From: Porphyromonadaceae bacterium UBA7203
GTDB lineage: Bacteria; Bacteroidota; Bacteroidia; Bacteroidales; Muribaculaceae
Direction: 5' to 3'
NCBI GenBank assembly: GCA_002490725.1
Contig: DKUN01000018.1
Location: 1-60,033, forward strand
Length of the DNA: 60,033 nt
Below the pieces are notes generated by a model that was not told the DNA's origin, did not search any database, and worked only from the letters and a program-made list of their open reading frames with translations. Position 1 is the first letter of the stretch, and each line of letters opens with the position of its first letter. The position numbers and the translations under genes are program-made. Below are positions 51,501 through 59,167 of the stretch, one piece after another.

Positions 51501-53733
51501 CGTAGGCACTCACGGCAGCACCAACGCCGCCGTCAAGTCGGGTTCGCTGCGCTTCCTGCTCCCCTACGACATGCCGAAGGGCACGACCCACATACGCCTG
51601 CGCTTCGACGGCGCATGGTTCGGCGAATATGACTCCGCGACCGGCGCCGTGGCTCCCGATGCGAAGATTATGCGCTACGTCTACGAGCTGATGCTCGAGG
51701 TGACCGACGGCGCTGACTATACGTCGAAAGTGACCTACGCAATCAATGACCGGCGCCTCGGCTCGATGCGTTCCGAAAACGAAACCGGCCTGTATCTGCC
51801 CGGCGAGGATGTTATCATCACCGCGTTTCCGGCCGAGGGCGCACGCATTGTTCGCTGGGTCGACGGCCACGGCCGTGAACTTCCGGCAGCGTGGTGCAGC
51901 GAAAACTCGGTGAGATTCCGCGCGTTTGACGACGCCCACATCATTGCCGAGCTCGAGCCGGCCGGCCTTGAGGTAGACGGCTGGACGTTCGGCTGGCAGT
52001 ATTCGGAAAATGACGGCGTCAGGCTGACCCGTATAGTCAAAGCGGCCGAGTCTGGTGAACTCGACCTCAGCAAGATCAAGAATCTGGAAGCCATCGACCC
52101 CGAGGTTTTCAGGAACTGCCCGGAGCTGCGCAGCGTTATTATGCCGGACGTCAGGCTCACTGAAGCGGGCGCTGAAATCTTTTCGGCCTCAATCAAGGGC
52201 GACGGCACCGAAAACAAAATAACCAACCTGCCCGCCGCCATCGGCTCGACCGAGAGCTGGCGCATGGTGATGGAAGGAACATATAGCGGAAAGTCGTTCA
52301 ATGACTATGGCAGCGGCCTCTATGGCAACGGCACCAACTGTCTGGCTTCTGACTTCAGCAACGGCTGGAGCCAGTTCTATCTTGCCAAAAACGGCATTCT
52401 CAAAGTCAAATGGGACTCCGGCAGCGAAACCTCGTTCGATAATGTAAATCTGATCGGTTCGTTCAGAATAGTGGCCGATTATGACGCCGAGGCACGCCTG
52501 CTGACCGTGACCGCCAGCAATGGCAACGGCGACCGCCAGACCAAAACAATCGGCAACAGTTCGGTGATGCAGCCGATTTCAAGGTTTGCTACCGCAGTGG
52601 CCGCCGGCACGGATTATACAATCGGCTTTTACCGTCAGGCAAGTTCACAGCTGCCCGGCGACCTCTTCAGAGGCTGCTCGCAGCTGGTAATGATTGACGC
52701 CTGGGCTAACAATCCTTATTACAAGTCGGTTGGCGGCGTGCTCTATGACAAAGCCGGAAGCGACGTAATGGCTTTTCCCGAAGGTTTGCTCTTCAAGACT
52801 CCGATGACCATGGGTGGTGCCGGCAAGAATGCCGTCGCCATGCCGGTCAAGGGTGCGTCGGGTTTCAGTAGCCTCGGTGTGGCGCTGACGGATGCGGAGG
52901 CCCCCGTTGCCGCCTGGCATCTCGAAGAGAAAGCCGGCAATGTGGCACTGGTGCACTATAACAGCGGCCTGAAACTCGCCAAGACAGGATCGGCTCTCAG
53001 CGCTACCGACGCTGGCGCGGCTGCGGTGAACTACAGCGTGGTTTACGGCGCAGGTTTTCCTGACATCAAAGTGACCTCTGAAGGCAAGAGCCTGCAGGTT
53101 CGTTCCGGCAGCCTTGCGTTCACAGCCGGCGAGGCTGAGCTTGAGTTCAACGGCCCTGTCGACTTCACGGTGACAGCTCCCGCCTCGATGTTCACGCTTG
53201 CACTGCCCGCAACAGCGTCGCTGCCGCGTGACGTAAAGTGCTATTTTGTGAACTCGGTCGGCCCCGACGGAGTGAAGGTGGTTGAGTGTGGCACACAGGC
53301 GCAGCGCTATCTGCCCGCAATGACTGGCATCATAGTCGGCGGGACAGCGAAGGGCGCGGAGGTCACAGCCACTGTTCCTGCAGCGGGAATTGACGGTTCC
53401 GACTGCGTGAGCGGCACCAACATGCTGCGCGCAACAACGACCGACCTTGAACTGACCGACGATTATTATGCGCTCGACGGCGACGGCAAATTTCACCTTT
53501 GCCACGGAGGCACCATCGGCGCCAACAGCGCTTATCTGCTGAAGTCAGACCTCCCCGCCGGCATCAGCGCCGAGACGCTCGACATTGTCGACGTTACGCT
53601 GGGCATCGACGGCATTGAGGCCGGCAAGGCCGATGGCGCCCCGCTGTTTGACTTAAGCGGACGCAGAGCCTCCGGCAATCCCGCGCCCGGTGTCTACATC
53701 GATGCGCGCGGCAATAAATCGCTGATTCGCTGA
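48505..53733 (+). CDS. multidomain GH89 alpha-N-acetylglucosaminidase
   Basis: This 1742-residue secreted enzyme releases alpha-linked N-acetylglucosamine, as found on mucin glycans and heparan. After the signal peptide come the three parts of the NAGLU family: N-terminal domain, TIM barrel starting at YYLNYCTFSYSMSTWTWERW, and a helical C-domain to about residue 740. Candidate catalytic glutamates are E310 in LDPYHEGGAAP and E438 in LLFELPWMD, matching human NAGLU E316 and E446 by motif. Long extras follow: a Listeria-Bacteroides-type repeat (HGSVSIDG to FTAHFVE), a GEVED-like domain with AYADYNGDGVFDINSDE, a BspA-like leucine-rich piece (FRNCPELRSVIM) and a beta-rich end with GIDGIEAGKADG and SGRRASGNPAPGVYI, resembling a type IX sorting tail. 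Confidence 0.93.
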   Translation: MKLSMNLRTAAIALGLVAANWAFAAVENPQSVMDLLDRVGGPGTSSRIITIVDDSFKGADGSEKFRISSRDGKPCITGTTLSAVTTGVGWYLNHTANVNPAWNNPHPDLTSLPIPSGDEEHTTVAPYRYYLNYCTFSYSMSTWTWERWQEEIDWMALHGINMPLQIVGLEEVWRKFLMEDYGYSRDEANAFVGGPCFMAWFGMNNLQGWGGPNPDWWYERQAALGKKINERMKALGIEPVLPGFAGMVPDNFTKKTGIAATSQGGWCGYTRPYIVDSTGENFGEVASKYYARLKEVMGESAYYSLDPYHEGGAAPSDPGHGYRKMYEAMTAARPDSKWVIQSWQWSGAQRQCLANVPKGRLIVLDLYSDGQPGWNNYDGHDTVYSTIFNFGGRTGFFGRFNGIIDGYFNARQTASVKGIGAAPEAIEQTPVMYDLLFELPWMDSKPDAAEWMAGYTRRRYSAESTEAAEAWELLRRSALDCRTGLQGPHEAVMCARPDLTVDRVSSWGGSTIFYDQNMTATAAYKMLAAGLSGNNYSYDLTDLTRQAITDYSKSLLAGIKEAHSAGNAELFAARRDAFLELMLDIDELLNTHPDFMLGHWTERARNMADEVSGTGDSDRNWLEHDNARTLISTWGPEGSANGGGLRDYSYRQWGGMVKDYYYARWKQWFDNGMSAPAGGWFRWEWNWAHNNPKRYETTPTGETSEVAARLLGKYLSAFEPNISGAEVRYIPRMLVTDLRGKLYDRAKRGESYCPPLATAGTSIVEIAVDLNRSTLFEDDEKSSGNSFAIAADAPIGERSVKVTLADGTELYYTLKIIEEITADRTVSVATEDASHGSVSIDGTDALSVTGKEFYVLRATPTDSYDFDHWTDATGADAGNDNPMTYYGKENASFTAHFVENRWGVPETDFADGGDIQAYRQWVSELKLSQHGEETILYSTADMPAKQFVTVPTRIKAAPGAEFSIDWNGGDGLQYLFLTAYADYNGDGVFDINSDELIATVGTHGSTNAAVKSGSLRFLLPYDMPKGTTHIRLRFDGAWFGEYDSATGAVAPDAKIMRYVYELMLEVTDGADYTSKVTYAINDRRLGSMRSENETGLYLPGEDVIITAFPAEGARIVRWVDGHGRELPAAWCSENSVRFRAFDDAHIIAELEPAGLEVDGWTFGWQYSENDGVRLTRIVKAAESGELDLSKIKNLEAIDPEVFRNCPELRSVIMPDVRLTEAGAEIFSASIKGDGTENKITNLPAAIGSTESWRMVMEGTYSGKSFNDYGSGLYGNGTNCLASDFSNGWSQFYLAKNGILKVKWDSGSETSFDNVNLIGSFRIVADYDAEARLLTVTASNGNGDRQTKTIGNSSVMQPISRFATAVAAGTDYTIGFYRQASSQLPGDLFRGCSQLVMIDAWANNPYYKSVGGVLYDKAGSDVMAFPEGLLFKTPMTMGGAGKNAVAMPVKGASGFSSLGVALTDAEAPVAAWHLEEKAGNVALVHYNSGLKLAKTGSALSATDAGAAAVNYSVVYGAGFPDIKVTSEGKSLQVRSGSLAFTAGEAELEFNGPVDFTVTAPASMFTLALPATASLPRDVKCYFVNSVGPDGVKVVECGTQAQRYLPAMTGIIVGGTAKGAEVTATVPAAGIDGSDCVSGTNMLRATTTDLELTDDYYALDGDGKFHLCHGGTIGANSAYLLKSDLPAGISAETLDIVDVTLGIDGIEAGKADGAPLFDLSGRRASGNPAPGVYIDARGNKSLIR

Positions 53734-53774
53734 TAATAGTTCATACAGCCCTCCACCCCCATTCATAACGTTAC

Positions 53775-53782
53775 TATATTTC
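53775..53782 (+). promoter_or_regulatory. -7 box of polA
   Basis: TATATTTC, one base from TAnnTTTG, 27 bases before the polA start codon. No clear -33 partner. Confidence 0.45.
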
Positions 53783-53808
53783 CCCACTTACATATACGAT
53801 TCTGAAAA

Positions 53809-56526
53809 ATGACCGACAAGAAATTGTTTCTGCTTGATGCCTATGCGCTGATTTACCGTGCTTATTACGCCCTGTTCCGCAACCCTCGCGTCACGTCCGG
53901 CGGACTCAACACCTCGGCTATTTTCGGATTCATAAACACGCTCGATGACCTGATGCGTAAGGAAAACCCTACGCATCTGGCCGTCTGCTTTGATCCTCCG
54001 GGCGGCCATACGTTCCGCCACGACCTGTTTCCCGACTATAAGGCCGGGCGTGAAAAGCAGCCCGAGGATATTACGGTTGCGATTCCGTATATCAAGCGCG
54101 TGCTCAAGGCCATGTGCATTCCCGTCGTGGAGTTGCCCGACTATGAGGCCGACGACGTGATAGGCACGCTTGCCGCCCGGGCCGCATCGAAGGGATTTGT
54201 AACGTATATGATGACGCCCGACAAGGATTACGGGCAACTCGTGACGGAGAATATATTCATGTATCGTCCGGCTCTGAAGGGCCAGGGATTCGAGGTGCGC
54301 GGCACTCAGCAGATATGCGAGCGCTATGGCATTGAACGCCCCGACCAGGTCATTGACCTGCTGGCGCTCGAGGGTGATGCGGCCGATAACATTCCCGGTT
54401 GCCCCGGAGTGGGCGAGAAGACAGCCGTCAAGCTGATTGCCGAATTCGGCTCGGTTGAGGGCATGCTCGAACGCACAGCCGACATTAAAGGCGCTCTCCG
54501 CTCAAAGGTCGAAGCAAATCGCGAACAGATAATGCTGTCGAAGAATCTCGCCACAATCCGCACGGACCTGCCGCTCGACATTGACCCCGACAGTCTGATG
54601 CGCTGCGAGCCCGACTATGCCGCCTTGCGTGCGGTCTATGAGGAGCTCGAGTTTCGCTCGTTCATAGCCAAACTGCCTGCCGCGAAGACGGCCTCGGAGG
54701 TGAAGCTCGCCGTTGCGGCCGGCGCCGACGACGGCATGGGTTCGCTGTTCGATATGGATAATGACGCCGCGCCGGGCGTGTCACAGCCCGAGGTGGACTA
54801 TCAGACTCCGGTCGGCGAGATTCTGGACGAGGCGATGACGGCCGATTACGTGGGCCTGGCCGTCTATGCCGTAGGAGCGGAGGCAATGACCGCAACTGTG
54901 GCCGGCGCCGCCGTGGCCACCGCCCCCGATCGTGCGGCCTATTTGCCGGCTGCCCATCTGGGAGAGCTGGCGCCGCTGCTTCAGCGCGCGGAGCTGACCG
55001 TGGTGAGCCACGACTTCAAGCGCGACATGATTCTGCTGCGCCGCCATGGCATAGACTGGCGTGCCGGCCACTATGACACCGCGCTGGCCCATTATCTACT
55101 TCAGCCCGAAAAGCGCCACTTCATGGCCGACGTGGCGGCCGAGGTGCTGCACCTGCACACGCTTGACGCCGACGATGCTGCCGTGGCGCGCAAGTATCGC
55201 GAAGTTGCACCCGAGCTGGCTCCGAACCTGGTTTGTCAGCGTGCCGACCTTGCGTTGCGGCTCTATGAGCCGCTGCGGTCAGCGCTTCGCGCGGCCGACA
55301 TTTCGCCCGACCTCGAAGCGCTTGAGCAGGAGCTGGCTCCGGTGTTGGCCGAGATGGAGTGGAACGGCGTGCGCATCGATCCGGCCATACTCGCGGCGCG
55401 CGGAGTGCAGCTGAGCGGACGCCTGGCCGAAATGGAGCGTCAGGCCTACGAAATGGCCGGCCACGAGTTCAACATCGGTTCGCCGTCGCAGGTAGGGCAG
55501 GTGCTTTTCGGCGAACTTGGTCTCGATTCGAAAGTGAAACGCACCAAAACCGGCGGCTACTCGACCACCGAAGAGACCCTTGAAAAATATCGTGCCGCAC
55601 ACCCGTTGGTCGACCTGATTCTGGAGGTCAGGGGTATACGCAAACTGCTTGCGACATATATCAACGCCCTGCCCGAACTCATTAACCCGCAAACGGGAAA
55701 GATACATACAACGTATAATCAGACCGGCACGGCAACAGGACGCCTGTCGTCGACCAATCCGAACTTGCAGAACATTCCGGTGCGTACCGACGAAGGGCGC
55801 GAAATCAGGCGCGCGTTCGTGGCCGACAAAGGCTGTTTGATACTGTCGGCCGACTACTCTCAGATCGAATTGCGGCTCATGGCCGACATATCGGGCGATG
55901 CAGCCATGATTGACGCCTTTGTGCATAATCTTGACATTCACCGCGCCACAGCGGCGAAAATCTATCACGAGAAACTCGAGGATGTGACCGACGATCAGCG
56001 CCGACGGGCCAAAACCGCCAACTTCGGCATTATTTACGGCATTTCGGCCTTCGGACTGTCGGAGCGGCTGAAAATTCCGCGCGGCGAGGCCAAACAGCTC
56101 ATCGAAGGATATTTTGCATCTTATCCCGCCGTTAAGCAATACATGACAGACGTTGTTGAACAGGCACGCTCGCACGGTTACGTAACCACGGTGATGGGGC
56201 GCCGCCGTATGCTCCCGGATATAAACTCGCGCAATGCGGTGGTGCGCGGCTATGCCGAGCGCAATGCCATCAACGCGCCGCTGCAGGGATCGGCCGCCGA
56301 CATCATCAAGCGTGCAATGGTCGACATTGCTTCCCGGATGCGCGAACTGGGCTTGAAATCCACCATGATAATGCAGGTTCACGATGAACTGGTGTTTAAT
56401 GTTGTGCCCGAAGAATTGCCCGTGTTGCAGGCCCTCGTGGTCGAGACGATGGAAGCGTCATACAAAGGACGCGTCCACCTCTCAGTGTCGGCCGGAGTAG
56501 CCGACAACTGGCTCGACGCACACTGA
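53809..56526 (+). CDS. polA: DNA polymerase I, proofreading domain degenerate
   Basis: This 905-residue enzyme fills gaps in repair and Okazaki-fragment processing. Residues 1-290 form the 5' nuclease (FLLDAYALIYRAYYALFRNP, DYEADDVIGTLA, LEGDAADNIPGCPGVGEKTA). The polymerase domain is intact: motif A LSADYSQIELRLMADIS, motif B RRAKTANFGIIYGISAFGL and motif C MQVHDELVF. The 3'-5' exonuclease region (about 320-480) keeps the fold, including SHDFKRDMILLRRHG and YDTALAHYLLQPEKRH. The first motif, normally DxExT (FDTETT), is absent: the corresponding strand reads YVGLAVYAVG. Proofreading is therefore probably lost, as in Taq-type enzymes. It is a single-gene unit. Confidence 0.97.
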   Translation: MTDKKLFLLDAYALIYRAYYALFRNPRVTSGGLNTSAIFGFINTLDDLMRKENPTHLAVCFDPPGGHTFRHDLFPDYKAGREKQPEDITVAIPYIKRVLKAMCIPVVELPDYEADDVIGTLAARAASKGFVTYMMTPDKDYGQLVTENIFMYRPALKGQGFEVRGTQQICERYGIERPDQVIDLLALEGDAADNIPGCPGVGEKTAVKLIAEFGSVEGMLERTADIKGALRSKVEANREQIMLSKNLATIRTDLPLDIDPDSLMRCEPDYAALRAVYEELEFRSFIAKLPAAKTASEVKLAVAAGADDGMGSLFDMDNDAAPGVSQPEVDYQTPVGEILDEAMTADYVGLAVYAVGAEAMTATVAGAAVATAPDRAAYLPAAHLGELAPLLQRAELTVVSHDFKRDMILLRRHGIDWRAGHYDTALAHYLLQPEKRHFMADVAAEVLHLHTLDADDAAVARKYREVAPELAPNLVCQRADLALRLYEPLRSALRAADISPDLEALEQELAPVLAEMEWNGVRIDPAILAARGVQLSGRLAEMERQAYEMAGHEFNIGSPSQVGQVLFGELGLDSKVKRTKTGGYSTTEETLEKYRAAHPLVDLILEVRGIRKLLATYINALPELINPQTGKIHTTYNQTGTATGRLSSTNPNLQNIPVRTDEGREIRRAFVADKGCLILSADYSQIELRLMADISGDAAMIDAFVHNLDIHRATAAKIYHEKLEDVTDDQRRRAKTANFGIIYGISAFGLSERLKIPRGEAKQLIEGYFASYPAVKQYMTDVVEQARSHGYVTTVMGRRRMLPDINSRNAVVRGYAERNAINAPLQGSAADIIKRAMVDIASRMRELGLKSTMIMQVHDELVFNVVPEELPVLQALVVETMEASYKGRVHLSVSAGVADNWLDAH

Positions 56527-56558
56527 CGAACCACGAATCATCCCCCCGGAACGATGAG

Positions 56559-56587
56559 CCGCGGCCTTCCCGATGGAAGAGCCGCGG
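56559..56587 (+). terminator. GC-rich hairpin after polA
   Basis: CCGCGG (56559-56564) pairs with CCGCGG (56582-56587), and CTTCC pairs with GGAAG inside, around a CGAT loop with a small internal bulge. It lies 33 bases past the stop. There is no U-run, so it is a weak intrinsic terminator. Confidence 0.5.
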
Positions 56588-56651
56588 AAGTCGCGCTTAT
56601 TGAAATTTCAAGATTTTCAGCCGACTATAAGGAATTACTGCAAATATTTAC

Positions 56652-56659
56652 TATCTTTG
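56652..56659 (+). promoter_or_regulatory. -7 box upstream of the unknown two-gene cassette
   Basis: TATCTTTG, 33 bases before the start of the 337-residue gene, in an AT-rich stretch. No clear TTG is spaced upstream. Confidence 0.5.
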
Positions 56660-56691
56660 CGAGTAAATATTATTAAAATCAGATTTTTACG

Positions 56692-57705
56692 ATGGCATTA
56701 CGACCGAAACTCGAATTTATCAGATTTTCGCTGAATCCGAAGGATAGTGGCTATAAAACATTTCGCGACTTTGCTGTTGATGAGTTGTATCAGCGCAGGC
56801 CAAGCAGCGATGCACAGATTATGTACAAACTGTTTGATTATTTTATGAACAGTATGGCAACGAATATGGCCATCGACAGGTCGGTCAAGAAGCAGATTAA
56901 ACTGATAACTACCAAGGCAAACAAGTATATTGACCATCGGCCGGTTGTTGAGACGAATGAATATCTGATTCATGGTGTAATTAATGGTGGCCGTTTTGGT
57001 CGTAACGGTATGATGGGCGATTCGTCGGCGGCGTCGGATGATGCGGCTGCCTTCGGTCCGGACAAGACTATTCTCCGCTATTATTATTTCCTGTTATACC
57101 TGCCTCTCGACCATAATGAAGGATGCCTTATTGTGCATTCCAACAGCCGTGAAGAAACGGTGACTGATGTTTTCAAGAGTTTTCTTACGCGAGTGTTTAT
57201 CGGGGGCATGTATTCAAAGCCAAAGCTATATTTGTTTGCGCCTCAGTCATTTGTGAACGAATATGTCAACAAATCTGTTGTCAAGAGCCTGGAATTCAAG
57301 GAAACGTATCTGGACGGAGTGTATACTGAAGATGGTATAGGCGAAAGTGTGAAGCATTTTGATGTAAAGATTGAGATAATTCCCAAAAACGGTTTTCTCA
57401 AACTTGATGCTTTAAAGAAAATGGAGCCTTTTCTTAAGAAGCTCGGTTTCAGCCGTTCCGATCAGAGCGAATCTCTGACAGATTTCAGGTCCAAGCGTGT
57501 GAAATTGCGCAGTCCATTTGACAGCTCCGACCGCACGTTTGAGCTCGACGGCGATGCGATGGATGTTGTGCCTGTGGTTTATCTTGACAGGCGGATAACG
57601 AAGTTCAACGACGATGACACCCCCGACTTCGATGAGTTGGACTTGCTGACCCGGAATTTGTTTTACGATGAAGTGCTGCCGGAACTCCGGCCTGATTTGG
57701 CATGA
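56692..57705 (+). CDS. soluble protein of unknown function, first of a coupled pair
   Basis: This 337-residue protein has no signal peptide or membrane helix. The N-terminal 90 residues are basic and helical (FRDFAVDELYQRRPS, FMNSMATNMAIDRSVKKQIK). A Gly/Ser/Asp-rich loop (GRNGMMGDSSAASDDAAAFG) follows, and then a strand-rich core with YYYFLLYLPLDHNEGCLIVHS, SREETVTDVFKSFL and PKLYLFAPQSFVNEYVNKSV. The C-terminus has VPVVYLDRRITKFNDDDTPD and an acidic helix. I recognise no family and no nuclease, NADase or cyclase motif. The stop overlaps the next start by four bases (ATGA), so the two products are made together. A cytosolic sensor or regulator of the membrane partner is an inference from that pairing. 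Confidence 0.7.
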   Translation: MALRPKLEFIRFSLNPKDSGYKTFRDFAVDELYQRRPSSDAQIMYKLFDYFMNSMATNMAIDRSVKKQIKLITTKANKYIDHRPVVETNEYLIHGVINGGRFGRNGMMGDSSAASDDAAAFGPDKTILRYYYFLLYLPLDHNEGCLIVHSNSREETVTDVFKSFLTRVFIGGMYSKPKLYLFAPQSFVNEYVNKSVVKSLEFKETYLDGVYTEDGIGESVKHFDVKIEIIPKNGFLKLDALKKMEPFLKKLGFSRSDQSESLTDFRSKRVKLRSPFDSSDRTFELDGDAMDVVPVVYLDRRITKFNDDDTPDFDELDLLTRNLFYDEVLPELRPDLA

Positions 57706-58397
57706 TTACTGACCCTCGTCCCAACGACATATTCATTACTCGGGTATATCGCCAGGCGCGTGAGTTTGAGCGGCTTGACATCAATGGAAAGCCCAAAAAC
57801 TATTGGCGGCGTAACGCACGCTATCTTATAGCATTGCCATTGTCGGTTCTGATCTGTGTGCTTCTTCCGTCAGGCTATCATGCGGCGTTTCTTGAAATGG
57901 TCGCAACTATCCTGTCTGTACTGATAGGTTTGCTGCTCACTGCCTTGGTGTTTGCGCTCGACAAGGGATATCGGCCAACCGACAACGATTGCGCAGACTA
58001 TAACCTTGATATTGCCGAGGGCGATGAAATCAGAGACATACAGTTATCAGTCAACCGGGTGAGACACGCCAATGCGCGGGAAAAACTCTGGATTAAGCAA
58101 TCGTCATTCTATATTTCTAAATTCAACATACTCGTCGGCAAAAATGTAATCACTGCGCTCTGGGCTCTTGCATTGGTCAGCATTTGTGTGCTTTTCTCCG
58201 ACTGTTTTACCATCAATCTCAGCGACTATGAGATTACGGTCCCCTCTATTGAATCCATACTGAAGTTTATCGGACTCGTCATCGTTACGGCCATCAGATT
58301 TTTCATCTGCTATTTTTTTATAGAGATACTCTATAATACTACGGGCATAATCAGCAGTCTGGTTAATTTCATGTCGATTAAAATACATCGCCCTTGA
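57702..58397 (+). CDS. four-helix membrane protein, second of a coupled pair
   Basis: This 231-residue protein has a basic N-terminus (NYWRRNAR) and four predicted membrane helices at about residues 41-57, 64-85, 147-166 and 186-210. A polar loop of 60 residues lies between the second and third (DKGYRPTDNDCADYNLDIAEG, in parts, through NRVRHANAREKLWIKQS). By the positive-inside rule this loop and both ends face the cytoplasm. No transporter or enzyme signature is seen. The helix pairs with an embedded arginine (IVTAIRFFICYFF) could form an oligomeric pore. It is coupled to the upstream soluble protein. Such a pair fits an effector and sensor layout, but this is only an inference. Confidence 0.7.
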   Translation: MITDPRPNDIFITRVYRQAREFERLDINGKPKNYWRRNARYLIALPLSVLICVLLPSGYHAAFLEMVATILSVLIGLLLTALVFALDKGYRPTDNDCADYNLDIAEGDEIRDIQLSVNRVRHANAREKLWIKQSSFYISKFNILVGKNVITALWALALVSICVLFSDCFTINLSDYEITVPSIESILKFIGLVIVTAIRFFICYFFIEILYNTTGIISSLVNFMSIKIHRP

Positions 58398-58486
58398 TTT
58401 ACTGACTGGATTATTCCACATGTGAGGGGTGAACCTGCGTTGCAAACGCTTTCATGGCAATAGGTTGTGTTTTACGACATAACCGA

Positions 58487-58516
58487 TTGTCATCTCAAAA
58501 ATTCTTTGTAACTTTG
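58487..58516 (+). promoter_or_regulatory. promoter of the candidate structured RNA
   Basis: TTG (58487-58489), 19 bases, then TAACTTTG (58509-58516), a full match. Transcription should start near 58520, almost 290 bases before the next sizeable gene. Confidence 0.7.
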
Positions 58517-58519
58517 CAT

Positions 58520-58700
58520 AAATAGCAACCATAAAAATCTGAGTATGGCCGAAACGGTTTAACCCAACAGGCAGTGAAGCCGCCGTAAAAACCTAATCGC
58601 GTAGCGCTTTGCTGCGCAAAGAATCAAATTTCAAAACTCCCAAGCAGTCGTTGCAGACACGGCCAGCCCTCAGATAACTGCCACCGGAGTTTTTATTTTT
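58520..58700 (+). ncRNA. candidate structured RNA of about 180 nt
   Basis: Downstream of a consensus promoter the sequence has little coding potential but several nested pairings. AAAACTCC (58633-58640) pairs with GGAGTTTT (58686-58693), and just inside it GCAGT (58644-58648) pairs with ACTGC (58677-58681). Together they enclose a loop of 28 bases. The outer stem runs into TTTTTATTTTT, a terminator-like U-rich end. Before it lie CTTTG-CTGCG-CAAAG (58608-58622) and an ACGG/CCGT stem around 58554-58586. It could be a small RNA, or an attenuator for the downstream genes. From memory, similar segments recur in Bacteroides genomes and are often mis-called as short proteins. The Rfam Bacteroidales-1 family is one comparison to make; identity is unverified. 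Confidence 0.5.
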
Positions 58701-58707
58701 CATAGAT

Positions 58708-58797
58708 ATGGCGAATGCCTTGATAGATAACTCCGAGCGGTTCATGTTCGTTAAATATATCAAAGAGTTGGTCTCACGCCCTAATTCTTTAACTTAG
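58708..58797 (+). CDS. possible 29-residue small protein
   Basis: A frame beginning at an ATG just after the U-rich run reads MANALIDNSERFMFVKYIKE and ends in LVSRPNSLT, stopping six bases before the next start codon. It has an ordinary composition and could be a leader peptide or the relic of an older gene end. Length alone gives no support. Confidence 0.25.
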   Translation: MANALIDNSERFMFVKYIKELVSRPNSLT

Positions 58798-58803
58798 ATA
58801 CTT

Positions 58804-59154
58804 ATGGACAATCGTGATTATATGAAAATGTATGGCGAATGGCTCTGCTCCATCGCTCCAAGCCCAATGGTGAAATCTCTGATGCATGGTTCTATGAGTG
58901 CTATGTATCAGCGAGATTATATTATTGTTACCAATCTTTGTGATGGATTCATATTCCTTCCTGAAATATCAATGTCTATTATCGATGGAGCAAAAAAACG
59001 CTATAAAGAAATTAATAAATCTGCTTTAGAGGCCTTCCCTATTTCTGACGAGATAAAGAAAGAAGTATCAGCCCAAATAGACTTCAACGCTGAAGAACAA
59101 AAGGAGAAATGGATAAATATTCTTCAGGGAAAAGGTATAACTATAACTGAGTAA
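58804..59154 (+). CDS. small soluble protein of unknown function
   Basis: This 116-residue protein opens with MDNRDYMKMYGEWLCSIAPS, has a hydrophobic strand pair (YIIVTNLCDGFIFLPEISMS), and ends with an amphipathic helical half rich in Lys and Glu (SDEIKKEVSAQIDFNAEEQK). No signal peptide or membrane helix is present, and no family is recognised. Codon use is AT-rich compared with polA. It is the first of at least four same-strand small genes with spacings of 13 bases or less, so they probably share a transcript that begins at or beyond the structured RNA. Confidence 0.7.
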   Translation: MDNRDYMKMYGEWLCSIAPSPMVKSLMHGSMSAMYQRDYIIVTNLCDGFIFLPEISMSIIDGAKKRYKEINKSALEAFPISDEIKKEVSAQIDFNAEEQKEKWINILQGKGITITE

Positions 59155-59167
59155 TAATAACAACGAT

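Larger units (their letters stand above)
58398..58803. other. 406-base region between protein genes, mostly a candidate RNA
   Basis: The stretch holds a consensus promoter (58487-58516), a structured segment ending in a U-rich run near 58700, and a 29-codon frame (58708-58797) just before the next gene. The first 90 bases after the membrane-protein stop show nothing else. Confidence 0.6.

Noticed and set aside
55279..56382. A 367-codon minus-strand frame opposite the polymerase domain of polA
   Set aside because: Antisense to conserved polymerase motifs; no promoter or family support.
56692..58397. Assignment of the two-gene cassette to Kiwa
   Set aside because: Only the idea of a four-helix protein with a soluble partner is shared. 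Gene order differs from the kwaA-kwaB order I know, and I see no DUF4868 motif.
58552..58680. A protein-coding frame through the candidate RNA
   Set aside because: Every frame meets stop codons within a few tens of codons, and the only early ATG gives a five-residue product (MAETV).
58520..58700. Retron RNA
   Set aside because: No reverse transcriptase lies downstream within the window, and the nested stem could be a terminator. A retron needs both parts.
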